A stretch of 64,000 bases of DNA from Urophycis tenuis. Taxonomy: Eukaryota; Chordata; Actinopteri; Gadiformes; Phycidae. The notes beneath the pieces were generated by a model that made no database searches, was not told the origin of the DNA, and worked only from the letters and a program-made list of their open reading frames with translations. The stretch spans positions 2,897,080 to 2,961,079 of the forward strand of contig JAXIVH010000013.1 in assembly GCA_036785325.1 (NCBI GenBank), read 5' to 3'. The position numbers and the translations under genes are program-made. Numbering within the stretch: the first letter of the stretch is position 1; each line of letters begins with the position of its first letter. Positions 38,281-51,465 of this stretch are shown here, in pieces.

Positions 38281-38872
38281 TTAGATTCGGATATGGAAGG
38301 TGCTAGATTTACAGTAAAAAACAACAACAACACAAATACGCAATTTAGCCTAGCATTCATTGGGCACTTACAGTGAGGTCCATATAAACACACGGTATAG
38401 GCACCTTTATAAAATATATCAACAATGCCTAGATGATTCCTATTGAATAGCAAGCAGCAAAGCTTGTTTAGATAGAAATGAACGAGCCAGATCATGGCTT
38501 ATAATGTCAATGACAAGGACACAGTGTTAACAAGTTATCCTGACAAGTAGTTATTTTGTGATCACATTAATATTATCTCTACTGGCACTTTCAGCCGTAT
38601 AGGATTACAAACCAAACACTGTTTTTCGTGTGTGTACTGAAATACCTTAAAAAGTCCGGAGCCCTGGTAATCATGTTCTCAAAGTCAGCAAAGGACAGCT
38701 TCTGGTCCCCGTCCAGGTCTGCCTCCTCGATGGCTTTCTCACACACCAGCTGGACCTCCTCCTCGGTCAGCTCCTCCTTGGTCAGCCTGTTAAGGGTTTT
38801 CTCTAAGTCCTCCTTGCAGAGGAAATTATCCACATTGAAATCTGCAGGCGGCACGCACACACACACACACAC

Positions 38873-38916
<44 letters not shown>

Positions 38917-39675
38917 GCACGCGCACGCACACACAAACACACACACGCGCGCACGCACACGCACACGCACACACACACGCGCACGCACGTGCACGCACGC
39001 ACACGCACACACACACACACACAAACACACACATTGGATGTTACTTAACGCCATATCATCTGAGAAAGTGCAATGCACTTGTGTGTGTATTCTTTTTGTT
39101 TACCATATATTTTGAAGGCATATATGGCCTTCAGTTCTCTTGGGGCCATTTCACTGAGGACAGAAAACATATCCACAAAGTCATTGAAGCTGAGGTTTCC
39201 CAACCCGTCTTCTGAGAAGGACTCCACTATCCTGTTCCGAAATGGGTTTTCCTGCACAAAAAAGGAAAAATATAAAAATCCATGCGCCAGCATATATATG
39301 GGTATATGGTCAGTTTATCTAAGTATAAAAATGGCTTGATTGCACGTATAAATACAGAAAATAATAAAGCACACATTGAACAAACCATGACAGTTCCATC
39401 ATAGCCACACTGTGTTTACAAGCCCTGGCCTGCTAAACCGTGGGCCAATAAACAGGTGTGTTCTGCTGACCAGGGTGTACAAGATTGCTGACTCTTTCTA
39501 TTGTCTGGTATGAGGTGGCCATTCTAATTCCATTACACATCTTATGTAGCCTCTGCTAGATACGCCATATCTCAGAAGAACAGACGATTCCTCACAGCCA
39601 ATGATGTCAACAGTGCAGAAAGTTAAACATCTGATTAAATGTCACAATACTATAAAAAGAGTAGTTTGTTAGTGT

Positions 39676-39730
<55 letters not shown>

Positions 39731-42700
39731 GGGGGGGGGGGATGGGGGGGAAGGGGTCAAACAGATGGGGATAGAATAATTTGAATGTTGGATTGAAACT
39801 GGAACCAAACAAGCATGCAATAAATGCATCACTGTAAACTGGTAAGCTCACTGGGGAAACCCAGCTCTACTGGGTATTTCCCACACCAGAGATGACTACA
39901 TTATAATGGAAACCCAGTTTAATAAGACAGATAATTACATCTTAGACCTTGTGTGAGACTTAGCATGAGAGTGATAAGTCATGAGAGTTATCATGTGTTA
40001 AAGGTCTTTGTTTTCAGTCATCTTGAAGCTTCCAGCCTGCCATCCAATCATGTTCCAGAGAAAGACGCCTTATGTAGGAGACATTTGGGGATAAACACAG
40101 TATAGAACAATATTTATTTTGTATTCTTCTCCACCTAGATTAGAAAGTATTCCTTCAAAATACAAGGGCATGAGTTAAAATGATACTTTTATATTGCACA
40201 TTGACTTTCACAAGCCCCAAAAGAACAGTGACGTTGGTGACTAAAAACAAATTATTTCCTTTACAATAGAAATAGAAATAGAAATACTTTATTGATCCCA
40301 AGCTGGGAAATGACAGACAAAGCGGGATTCACCCCACATGAGCGGCCAATGTTCAAATGTTCTCAGTTACTCCCGTTGGATTTGACCTCCAACATTCCCT
40401 GTGTTCACATTAGCTACAACCCTCGCTACTTCCAGGCAGTAAAAGGTGAAAGTGTCATCATCGTCACTGTAAGAGAACATAATGCAGCATCCACAAGTCA
40501 GGTCATCTTACGTTGAGTTCTGGCATGGCGACTATCAAGGCTAGCGGCAGTTTACAGTCGGGCTCCCTGGTGTAGTCCATAGGGACAAGATGTGGCGCCA
40601 GCTCATGGTATCTGCCATGCAACCTGAACACAGAAGAAAAGCATTTTACAACCCATCATCACCTGTATTAGTCCCCCACTTTGCATTCTGCTGATATGAC
40701 AACCTGTTCAAAAATAAATAATGCCCATCAATAGCAATAAAAACAGAGGCATGCTCATGATAAGATCTTCTGTGTGCAGGATTTGACATATACGGAAAAT
40801 AAATATGACTTAATCATTCTCTATGCCTGCATACATGACAAACATCAGCATTTAAAATGTACAATTATCATTTAACTTTTTTTTGCCCTCAATATCCACC
40901 CTGGAGACATAAGAGAGAGACGATAATGTTAGCATAATATCTATCCACGTCACTAATATGTACTATTGATTTAAAACCATTCCTTTCAATTCAGTTCACG
41001 GGCTCCCAGTCAGCCATGACTATCTTCACGGTGGACCGGGCAGCATTGTGTCATAATGTGTGCAGCAGGAGACAGAAGCTAGCAGTGGTTTATGAAGGCC
41101 ATAAAGTGCAGCCCTCCATTATGCTCGGTGCTGACACTTGATTCAGCTTCCGCTGTTGTGCTGGCCTTGCAATCAGCGCCCATTCAATGTCCCGGAGAGG
41201 ACATTGCTCAATGGCTAATGCTAACTCTAAAGGACTGAGAATTGGGAATAGGGTGTTTGAGTCATTCAATTATGTTGATTCAAATGAATAATTCAAGCAC
41301 TTTGTGTGAGATTGGTATACCATAGTCAAATCATTGGTCAGGTGTGAAATGTCCTGCAGAATGCATGTTGGCATGCCAAATTGAATGCTTTCCTTGTTCT
41401 GTTGCATGATGACAGAAGTCAGCTTATCGTAAACTTAAACAAATAAGTAATTAAAAGGTTAATGTTAACTGTCTCACTGTGAAGGCGTGTGCATAAATTG
41501 TGTTCATATCATAAAGATATAGACCTACATTTCCCCCCAAAAAATGGTTGCTGTAAAAAACACTGAATAAATTACATTACTGCATACACTATGGACTGGG
41601 GACATTTCAAATCAAATCCCTTCCTCAAGTGACCCAGTTGCAATCACTAGAAACTCTGTAGCATTTCCCCAGTTATCTGCTTTTAATTTCCTAAAGTAGT
41701 CATTCAATCGTCCAACCTCAGCCACCGTTAAGGGTAGACCTGAAACATGAGACTGGTGCATCAATCTAATTAGATAAGAAAGCGATAAATGTGTTTAATT
41801 GATGAGGATTTGATGGAGAAGGTGGCAGGGAGAGGGGAAAGAAGCCCTTCCTTGTGTCACTCTACACCTGGGGTGCCACTATAGCGCTGCCAGTGATATG
41901 GCACCGTAGTGAAACGTCAAGGTTTCATCAAAACAGCTGGAATATGACACTGAGGAGATATCGGTTGTCAGAACACACAAGGTCATGGGGTCACAGTGGT
42001 TAAATTAGACTTGGGCGTCTGTTCAAAGACTACAATGATATGGTATTACATCCCCCCCATGATTTTGAGATGATAAATGTAAACATTTCAACCGTGTTTG
42101 CAGATGATTCACTTGAATTCCTATGCTTTCAATCCTCACTGAAAGCTTTGGGTGGAGACTAACAAGCGTAAATGTTTACTTACCGAAGAATTTCCTTGCG
42201 TGTGAAAAATGTGCAGTCCTGTGGAGAGAAAAAGACAACATTTCTCAAGAACGATTATTCTTTATCCATAAACAGATGTCTACCTTTTAAATAAAACATT
42301 CCTGATGAAAGAAGAGACAGCGAGAGATCCTCAGATCATCATATAGAATAACCACATAATGTGAACCCTTTAAGCATCTCTAATTTCACTAGGTGAGGAG
42401 ATGCTGTGCCTACGTGTTGCAGCCTGCTACTTGCAATGGAATTGAGACAGATGAAATTGTCTGGTGTGAGCTGAAGCTGTCAACAATTACACATTAAATA
42501 GCACAGGAGGGAACTCCAACCAACCTTCGCCCAGCTGTATTTAGATGTGTAGTATTTGTCTGTTCAACCTCTGCATTGCAAGAATATTGTTTTGTTAAAA
42601 TGTAGGATATTCTTATTTCTTACTCATATTAAATATGTTGCAATACATGATAATTTAAACTAATAGCTGATGGATTCATGTTATATTTTTTGGTGTGATC

Positions 42701-43591
42701 TGACCAAAGGAGCACAGAATGCATCATGCATTAAAGTTAAAGCATTAAAAAAACATATGTCTGTAACATAGGACTGTATCATCTTGGACATATTTTAAAC
42801 TGATATTCTCAAATAAGTTGTGTAAGTACTTAACATGTAAACTGATTGCATATTTGACAACATTCCTTCAGCCACACAACGGATCTCAAATGTCACGAAT
42901 CATTCTTTGGAGAAATAGATAGCAGTGTGAGTCGTGATGAGCAAGGAGAAACTGTAGAAGCTCTTGAGCACTAAATGACCCGCAGGGAGTAGAGTTTCAA
43001 GACACGCTATCCCCGGATCTTCACATCAATTATTAAATCACGCATCAGCGCACAAGAATCCCGTGTGAATGAAAGATGAGGGTTTAAGTTGGAAATACGT
43101 TTCACATTGGGACTTGTTTTATGTTTCAACATGCTTCTTTTTTTATATATGTGTTGTGTTTTTACGTTGCTTCAAGTTAGAGGACCTCTGCAGTGAGACA
43201 CAAACCCCATTACACAAATAATCAAAGTGCTCTCCTATTCTACCTGTTTAAAGGAAGAGTTCATCATTGGGTTTGATGAAGACCACCTTAATCCCTTTAG
43301 GTCTAAGGTGATCTTCATCAGACCCAATGCTGAACACTTTATTTAAAAGGGTAAACATATAGATGCTATACATGTTTGCTGAATTGTAAGGTCATAACCA
43401 ACAGTTTCATTGTTAGACCGTAATATAAAATCTACATTATAACCTTCTAGCCTCTAGCCTTCTGTTGTAAACTACTCATCCTCACTCTGGGAACAGTTTT
43501 TTTTTTTTACACAGAAATAAAAACACCGATAGACGCTTACCTGATATGCATCGAGCTGTTCATCGGTAAATATTGTTTGCTTATTACCCAT
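38281..43591 (-). CDS. cib2: calcium and integrin-binding family member 2
   Basis: Exons 43541-43591, 42184-42218, 40512-40623, 39104-39251, 38646-38841 and 38281-38302 join in phase to exactly 187 aa, the length of human CIB2. The N terminus is MGNKQTIFTDEQLDAYQ, with a myristoylation-type MGNK start. EF-hand loops are DFNVDNFLCKED and DLDGDQKLSFAD, with Asp at the twelfth position in both, as in CIB2. The last exon is only 22 bp and encodes the end of the tail, STFHIRI. Without it the previous exon would read through the donor into intron. CIB2 binds Ca2+ and integrin tails and is part of the hair-cell mechanotransduction complex. It lies head-to-head with lrrc61. Confidence 0.95.
38852..39033. 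repeat. (CA)n microsatellite at the cib2 exon 5 acceptor
   Basis: About 180 bp of CA with CG interruptions. On the transcribed strand it is a TG-rich tract ending about 10 bases before the acceptor CTGCAG. Confidence 0.95.
39672..39742. repeat. (GT)n plus poly-G run
   Basis: A TG run of about 40 bp is followed by about 28 G, in cib2 intron 3. Confidence 0.95.
40268..40315 (-). repeat. short retroelement-tail-like fragment
   Basis: GAAATACTTTATTGATCCCAAGCTGGGAAA resembles the inverted 3' end of fish non-LTR elements (GGGATCAATAAAGTATTTC-type), preceded by GAAATA repeats. It is only about 45 bp long and could be chance. Confidence 0.35.
40624..42183 (-). other. cib2 intron 2, no gene recognised
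   Basis: Non-coding, with no repeats that I can name. The adjoining intron 1 (42219-43540) is likewise featureless apart from an imperfect palindrome around 43265-43330 (GATGAAGACCACCTTA... / ...TAAGGTGATCTTCATC). Confidence 0.45.
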
Positions 43592-44070
43592 CTTAATCGA
43601 GTAATACTTTTCTGGGTCACATTCATAACATTAAAAGTCTCATGTGTTTGCTCGAACACAGGCATTTAGGGGATGGGGGTAGAAGTGAAGGACTCCGCAA
43701 AACAAATGTCCTCCGAAAACCCCCTGCAAGTTATCGTTGTTCTTGGGAGTAATTTCCAGCATCGATTCAAAATCAATCATAGATACGACCAAAACCACGC
43801 GCAAAGTTCCAGAGGAGCGCGGTGAAAATGCTCCGGTGTGTTTTCAGCACCGGCTGCTGTCCAATGCGCGGTGTAAATAAAGCAGCAGCCGCGCAGGCAG
43901 AGCTGCGTACCGCTGGGCGGCTTTCGATTGGCAGGGTGGTGGGTGACGTCAGAGCCGCCTGTGGTTAACGTCACTTTTGACATTATTAATTCATTAAGGG
44001 ATGGGTCATTTAGTTAGCTCTATGTCACTAAACAAGACGGTATTCAGGATTGTCTCGAATGACCTGGGGG

Positions 44071-44126
<56 letters not shown>

Positions 44127-44559
44127 ACGATTTAAACTTTTCACTCCTGTCGAAAAACTATGAGGCATGTTGTGTTACATGTCAGAACATATGAGAGAGA
44201 TCGTGTTGGTGCAATCCCAGATGCGCCTTCCTTCAAACTTTTGGTTGCCTACAATAGTTTGTGTTCAAGTAAAATGTTGTGTTGTGTTTGGTATTGTATT
44301 GAATTGATTCAGATTCCGTGGCTCCATGAAGACCTGTTGCTGTGTGGCTCATCGGTGATGTGAGTGGAGAGGATGCGCTCCACTCAGCTGAACATGACGT
44401 GGCGGTGCTCTCTGCTGGTGAGGTGATGCCACCTGCACTGCCGACTGTGTGTTCCGTACAAATGACAACTCCACATTTCCACATAACTGTACTTCCCCAC
44501 AGGACACATTGTTGAATTACATTCCATAAGGAAAGAGGAGGTAGGAAACATTTTTAAGG
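43592..44559. promoter_or_regulatory. shared head-to-head promoter region of cib2 and lrrc61
   Basis: The start codons of cib2 (minus) and lrrc61 (plus) are about 970 bp apart with no gene between them. A GC-richer segment at about 43800-43970 near cib2 is the likeliest promoter core. A (GT)n run lies at 44075-44125. Core elements were not identified. Confidence 0.5.
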
Positions 44560-47500
44560 ATGGACTCGAAGCGAGAAAAAGACCAAGGTAAGTTGCGATG
44601 GATAGCTTGTTGCTATGCTGCGCTAGCAAACAAAAGCATAACGTGAACTCCGTACCCTTTCATTTTACAGTTTAACAACGTGCATATCATCAACTGCTGC
44701 AACTTACAAGGAATCAAGAGCCACACTGATGTCATGTCATAAACTTAGCAATCAACTTCTGTTCATTGAACCGTCATGGCCAAGTCACATCATTAGCTGA
44801 GCCACCTGCTACTGGCTGTTAGCCATGTAGGCTAACATCCCCTGCAGCTGCTCGCTCCTAGCCTACGCTGTTTGTCCGCTCATATCCTTTGCTTCAGTTT
44901 TCGCCGTTGCATTTATTCTGTTACCTCATTCAGCTCTCCAGTCAGTCCTGTTGTATGTAGCGACAACTGCTAGAATACACTCATCATTACCAAGTGGGAT
45001 AGAATAACGTGATTAATAACACGGCAGGCTGTTGGATTTCATGACCTGTTAGGGTTACATCTTCCTCGAGGATGCCTAGAGGTAGACTGCATACATTTGG
45101 GATCGAACCCAGAACCTCTTGGCTGAAAATCAAACAGCCTATCGTTGATGTTTATTAAAAGCTAACCCTAACCACTACACTATTCTACCCCTATATCAAT
45201 AACCAATAATTATCTAAACCATGAATCAAATGTATTTATGTGTAGTGTACCGTTTTAAATCATGGATTAGGAAAAGTTGAATGCAAATGGTGGGCTTCAA
45301 ACCCTACAAGCAAAGTGGACACATTTCAACATGCAGAAACACTGTCTGTAGACAGACACATCTGTGGGCTGTATGAGGTTGTACATTAAGCTTCTATTTA
45401 TAGATGTTGTTTTTGCTGCCTTTAGTACACAAAAGAGTCTCCCACTCAGGTCCTGCAGCCAAATGACTCACTCCCACACAGTGTTTGCTTGTTGTGTTTA
45501 TATAATGGAATAGACAGCGTACATTTGCCTCATCTCTACTGCAGTCTTCTCTTACTCTTTCAGATGCAGACTTTGAGAAAATAACTGCAGTGCTGCTGAA
45601 GTCCCGCACAGGCGAATTTGATTTGGAATCTATTTTGTTTCTCAAGTTTAGAGGGCTTGGTAAGACGATTCCAGTAAAAATACTATATCTGTGTCTCATG
45701 TGTTGTATTTCAGTATGCATTAACTATGTGTTTGTACTTCAGGAATACACGATCTTGGATGTATTGGGGAGTGCACAAGCCTGGAGAGATTGGACCTGTC
45801 TGGCAACAACATCACAAATGTAGCTCCTCTCTCCTCACTGCGGCTTCTTGTTGCACTCAATCTCTCTGCCAACCGGATTTCCAATTTGGGTAAGAATGAA
45901 TTGTGTTACAAGGTGCAGTGTGTAGTACTTTGTGCCATCTAGCAGAACAGACTTGGCAGGAATGGAAAATAATATTCTTAACTACGTTTTAATAATATAT
46001 CATGTATAATCCCATGAAGATAAGAATTGTGTTTTCTTTATGTTGGAGTGATCCTTTATAGCTACATTGGGTGCAGGTCTTCTTCCATGGAGCCTGCATG
46101 TTTCACCACTATCTTTTTACAGTAGCCCAGAAAAGACACACAGCTCTATGATCTACAGTTTTAAAAGACTATATAACTATGTCTTAGGGCTGGGTATCGA
46201 TTCAAATTTCAAGAATCGATTCGATTCCGATTCTTAAGATTCAGAATCGATTGTTTCGATTTGATTCGATTCGATCCGATCCGATCCAACACCAGTTTGA
46301 ATTGGTATGACTTTATGACATTCGTCATAAAGCGCAGGCAGCGCAATTCTACTGAAATGGTGACGTGGTGGTAACCTATGGTGGTAACACATACCGCTCG
46401 TCCAATGTGTTTATCAGTTTATTGAACGCCGGGTCGCTAACGGTGCTGATAGGGCACATGTCTTTGGCAATCATGTATGCGATTGCATCTGTTATTTCTT
46501 TATGCCTGCGGGAGCTGGCTGGATATGGGGTGGCATTGTATAGGGTCTCCTTAATTGAGGACTGTGTTGCGGTGGCAGGAGTGGAGGAGCTTTTCATTTA
46601 TTCCTTCATTGCTTGGTCATGTATTACTCTGTGTGCGGACTTTTAAGTGGTTAAATAGATCGTATTGGCCGTATTCGCTTGAGGTGCAGACACGGTCGCG
46701 TGACATATCTTGCAAGTTTTCAGGCGGGGGCGGGGCGCAGCGGAGTGCGCAGGTGGAGAAAGAAGGGTTCGCTCCATTTACCACACAAAACACGGCGGAT
46801 GGCAGAATGATCGTTTTATTACGATTATCTTGATTTAATGATCGAGGGAAGCCAAAATCGTAATCAAAATCGAAATTCAATTAATCGCCCAGCCCTAGCC
46901 TGAACCGTAGGAACGTACGACGAACACGCATTCCGAACCGTGACATGCCATCCGCACGGTTCGGAGCAGTTTTCAAAAACCGTGCCACCCCTATCTCGCA
47001 CACGGAAGTATCTGCGCGAAGTCACGCGTGAGGTTGAAGGTCACCGCGGAAAAAACAATTAAACACACACACATAAATATATATTTATATATATAAAAAA
47101 TCGATCTTTGGACGTACGAATCGATCTGTGGGAATTAAAAGGAGAATCGATTTAAAATCGGCAGATCGATCTTTTCAACCCAGCCCTACTATGTCTGTTA
47201 AATCTTGCAACCTTCAACCTCACTGCTAGATGTCACAAAGTCCTTAACACTCTATCTTTGAGTACCTTTTGATTGCTGTTCGATATGTGCTTAAGTAGCG
47301 ATATACTTATAAAATGTATTCTTACATTGCTTCAATCTATTTCAGAACCCCTTTCTAGTTGCGACAGTTTACAGAGTTTGAATGTGGCTGGGAATGTCAT
47401 ATCCAGGTATTAATGAATGTTGTTTGGCAAAATCATGAAAAAACCAATTAATAAATGTGATTAATAATTCCATGGAATTTCCATGAACACTGTCATTTGT

Positions 47501-49297
47501 CAGCATCGAGACACTCCAATGCCTTCAGTCTTTGAGAAAGCTTGAGAATATACGACTAAAGGACAACACTTATAATTATACCAATCCAGGTGAGTTAAAT
47601 GAAATGACACTGTCAGCCAAATGAAATAATTTCATAAATTAAGCTATGTGATATAATGTGCGATATATAATATAAACCTTCTTTTAGTATGCAGGAACAC
47701 ATTGTATAGAACTATTCTTCTTGAGATGTTTACCAACATCAAGGTCCTAGATGGTAAGATTAATCAATTGCGATGCTTCAACTACCCGTGTATGTATTAG
47801 GTTGTAATATTTAATATTTAATACTTTTTTTTTATAGGTGAACGAGTTGTGGGACGTGGAAGTGACTTGTATCAATTATGCAAAGACATTGATGATACTA
47901 TAAAAGGTAAGATTCAAGATTCAAGTAAACTTTATTGTCAGTTTTCATGAATGTACAGGCCATACACAAGAACCGAAATGCCGTTTCCCTCAATCCCTGG
48001 TGCAAGACAGCATGCAATATAAATATAAATATATAAAAATATAATTGCGAGTGCAATGAAACAGTAAATAGTAAAATGTGCAAATTGAGAACAGTAAACA
48101 GTAAACAGTAAGAGGTGCATTATGGAGGTAATGACAGTAATAGTAATAAAATATAGTTACAAAAATAGTAATTTACTAATCACTAATTCCATTTAATTGC
48201 GATCATCTCACAAGAATTTTACAACCCTCTAGTCTTGGGGATAGAGGGTAGCATGATGATGACTCAAACAGGACTGACACTGGGTTTCAGAGTTAAACAA
48301 AGGATTAATTGGTATAAAGAACAAATACCAAGCATGAGATTGGTCAGGGAACCTACAAGACATCAGGGTGAAATGGGTGAAAATAATAATTGAATTGAAT
48401 CCAAATAGCCTTGAACGCAGTATTAATCCTCTTTGGTCTCCTCCACCAAAACAGCAGGAACCCTAGAACAGCTCTTTTCTGTAGTTCTGCACATGAGGAC
48501 TGGTAGAGGAAGGGGGGGGGGGGGGGAGGGGGGTCTTGGTTGGGACACAATGACAAACGAACCTTAATCAAGCAAAAGGTAAAGAAACAAGTTTTATTCC
48601 TCTGTAGGGATTCTTTCCATAATGGTGGAATATAATCTGAGCCTGTCAGTGGCCAACACAAGCACTTTTACATGACATGCATGGATGGGGTGCTGTTGCC
48701 CAAAGGATTACATTTCACCCCATTTACCCAGATGGAAGTTGCAGCTTTCTCGCTCAACAACAGATCAATTAAAAAGTGTGTTGTCCACAGTATTCCCTTA
48801 GACCCACAATGACGGTACTGTAAGGTACAGTAGAATAGGGTCTGGGTTGTGTTTCTGTCATGGTTTATTGTTATGGGGGGTTCACTCAGTCTCTGTCCTC
48901 TGCCAATGTCTAGCTGGAACATACAAGAATGGACAACTGTCTGAACATCTGGATTACAAACCATGGGTGGAAGATAATTATTGGGAAATAAAGAGATCAA
49001 ACAACGCCATTGTTGAAGAGGCCTACAAGCAGTTCAATGGTAGGGTTTATATTTAAGGGCAGTACTGCTCTGGGGTTATATTGCCATTGTTTCCATTGGT
49101 GGCAATATTGTCCTTTGTAAGTACAAGTTTATTTAAAACCGTTTCTATATGTTTTGTATAATTGGCTATTTTTACCTATGGCCTCACCAGATGTGCTTCA
49201 TGAATGCAGACTGCTGAACAGCAGAGCGACACACATGATTTCACAGACTGAACGATCGATGAGCTTGAAGAAGCAGCCAAAGCAGTATACTGTATAG
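44560..49297 (+). CDS. lrrc61: leucine-rich repeat-containing protein 61
   Basis: Exons 44560-44587, 45564-45659, 45743-45889, 47346-47406, 47504-47589, 47688-47753, 47838-47906, 48914-49039 and 49191-49297 join in phase to 261 aa (human LRRC61 about 259). Shared landmarks are LLKSRTGEFDLESILFLKFR and RLDLSGNNITNVAPLSSLR. Others are LNLSANRISNL, VLDGERVVGRGSDLYQLC, KPWVEDNYWE, and AIVEEAYKQF in the C-terminal helix. It has four to five LRRs followed by an LRR cap (VLDGERVVGR). I know of no well-defined biochemical role. Intron 3 carries an hAT element and intron 7 a LINE-tail fragment. In human this gene is on chromosome 7, so its position here is lineage-specific relative to mammals. Confidence 0.9.
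45068..45190 (-). repeat. SINE-like element
   Basis: On the minus strand it begins GGGGTAGAATAGTGTAGTGG, with a B-box-like GGGTTCGATCCC and a downstream AGTCTACCTCTAGGCATCCT matching the element at 14884. It lies in lrrc61 intron 1. Confidence 0.5.
45908..46140 (+). repeat. MITE-like repeat, partial copy
   Basis: It starts AAGGTGCAGTGTGTAGTACT in lrrc61 intron 3, like the ends at 949 and 7749. The interior shares TCTAGCAGAACAGACTTGGC-type sequence with the copy at 949. The 3' end is not resolved. Confidence 0.5.
46185..47188 (-). mobile_element. hAT-type element with 8-bp TSD and transposase remnants
   Basis: The element begins TAGGGCTGGGT and ends ACCCAGCCCTA-like (CCCAGCCCTA). It is bracketed by the identical 8-mer CTATGTCT (46177-46184 and 47189-47196), the hAT signature. 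On the minus strand, 46376-46597 encodes DAIAYMIAKDMCPISTVSDP and LINTLDERYVLP, which resemble the N-terminal part of hAT/ZBED transposases. The upstream minus-strand frame (46617-46880) could be BED-finger remnant. An internal second end (CGCCCAGCCCTA at about 46886-46897) and a CGTGCCACCCCTA motif suggest nested insertions. It is not autonomous now. Confidence 0.85.
47909..48130 (-). mobile_element. retroelement 3'-tail fragment
   Basis: The plus strand reads AGTAAACTTTATTGTCAGTT, later CAAGAACCGAAATGCCGTTT and GTGCAATGAAACAGTAAATA. This layout is common at inverted 3' ends of fish non-LTR elements. It lies in lrrc61 intron 7 directly after the exon 7 donor. The family is not assigned. Confidence 0.45.
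48131..48913 (+). other. rest of lrrc61 intron 7
   Basis: No exon was found. A poly-G run is at about 48511-48527. Confidence 0.45.
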
Positions 49298-50124
49298 ATA
49301 TGCTGTCATCATACCATTGGTTGTACTCACAAGAAGTGTTCATGACTTGTACTGTATTTTTCCTAACAAATAATATCCAAATGCATACAACAATGTTGCC
49401 TACATAATATTGCAATTCATGATATTTGAAAAAACGTGTGTTTTAAGTGATACACTTGAGAGGTTTAAAGCAAGTTCATATTTACAACCCTCAGGCTTTT
49501 GGGAAAGTTTGTTAACTTGCAAAATGTTCATGTCAACTTGCATTAATGCTAGCTATGGCAAGGGAATGCTGCTTTAAAACTTGTAGTTTTTTTGGTAAAG
49601 CTGCTTGATTTTACATTGCTAGATCATTTTGGAATAATGTCCTGTTGTGCTTGCTTTGAAACTAACTTTTGCAAAGAGCGACAAAGAAAGATTGTTTTAG
49701 CTTTTTTACTTGTTTTGTATTTTCTATGTTTACCCATGTTATATTGATACTGTCACACTATATTTGCTGTCTATTGGTCCTATTTATTTCTACAATGTTC
49801 CTGTCTTTCTGTCACGCTAGTAATTAAAATATTCTCCCTTATATGTCCTGTTTACAATGTGGTTTATTTTACACATGGGATACACAGGTCTTAAAAGACT
49901 ACAGACAGATGTAGCCAATGTTAATAGACTGGAGGTTACTTGGACATGAATAAGAAATACACATTTTGAAAAAGAAGCAGTGTGTAATGTGTCGCCATCT
50001 GGTGGTAGTGTGACAGAAGACAAAGTACACCGAAGCCGATGGATTCGTCAAGTGAAATGAATTGAACCGTGGCTTGCTGCGTACGCCTCTGTCGAGCTAG
50101 TAGCGGTACCTACCTACAGCTACG
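49298..50124 (+). other. lrrc61 3' UTR and idh3a upstream region
   Basis: No canonical AATAAA was found near the lrrc61 stop; ATTAAA at about 49823 is a possible variant signal. The last 150 bases before 50125 should hold the idh3a promoter. No core motif stands out. Confidence 0.4.
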
Positions 50125-50733
50125 ATGGCAGGAAGCACATGGAGGACCGCAGTGAGTCGCCGCATTGACATTTCTATCGTGTTTGTAAAGTAATGTAGTT
50201 GGTATATAACGCCAAAGGTGCCGTGGCTGGCCCATGTCCTCCACGTTAGGCTCGTGACACAGGCTACGTGTTTGCTGTAGCTATAGCAACCTGGTGCATG
50301 ATAATCTTTGCTGGATGCTCATTACTAGTTTGGTCTACTGATTGCCCTCTTCTGAGTGCCTTCCCTTTGATATAACAGCTGTCGTTCGCAGCTTTATCCC
50401 CCAAATTAACGTTTAATCCCAAGTGATTGTTTAAGTACTGTGATCATGTATTTATCAAGGCGTTCTTTTAGTCTTTATCAATGTCAAATCGAGAGCAGGC
50501 TCCAGCTAGCCTAAGATATATGTTGCTAGTTAGCTTACATCCCAGTCCCATAGATATTTGACTAGCTAGTTAGTCTTCCATTATTTAACACTATGGAGTG
50601 TGTCGTTGAATATTGACTGCAATCATTAATTACATTTTCACAGCTAAGTAATATACTTATTAAATCTGCAGATATTTAACCTTCTGAGGAGATGGGGCCT
50701 CAATGAAAAGAAAGCTGTCACTGCTGAACAAGT

Positions 50734-50795
<62 letters not shown>

Positions 50796-51414
50796 TTTGT
50801 ATGCCACTTCTGACTTCTGAAATGGATGTAGCTGTAGGTTTGTCAGTAATGTTTTCTGATTCTATAGATTCTGATTCATAGCAATACTAATTTAAACACA
50901 TTCCTTTAAATTGTGACCTCCACTACATGACTGCTGGCAACTGATTCAGATATACTAACAACATGCGTTATAGCCTGTGAACTATCTATATCAATTATAA
51001 TGTATATCAATTGCATTTCTTTTTCCAAACATTTGTCCATGAATGCTCTTTGTGCAATATTTAGAATTGTTTTACACAAATCATATAAGGTAATGGGCCG
51101 CCACTTTACTATTTTGATGTTTAAATAACTTTCTGATCTGTTTTTGTGCAGATATTGTACAGCAAGCCATTCAGCTTACATACTGCATATGCGTGCTGTC
51201 TTACTCTCCTGTTAACATTACAGGTGTCACGATCAGCTGGAGAGCAGCGTCCTCGAACCGTTGTCCATGGAGTATGTAGGCCTGGCGTTGGCCATTGAGC
51301 TTCATTATCTTGTGATTGACATATACATGGCACATTTCTAATGTTTTATATGAATCATCGAAGAACACAAAGCATGCTTTTTATTTGAAATACTATATAT
51401 ACATATACAGTATA

Positions 51415-51465
<51 letters not shown>

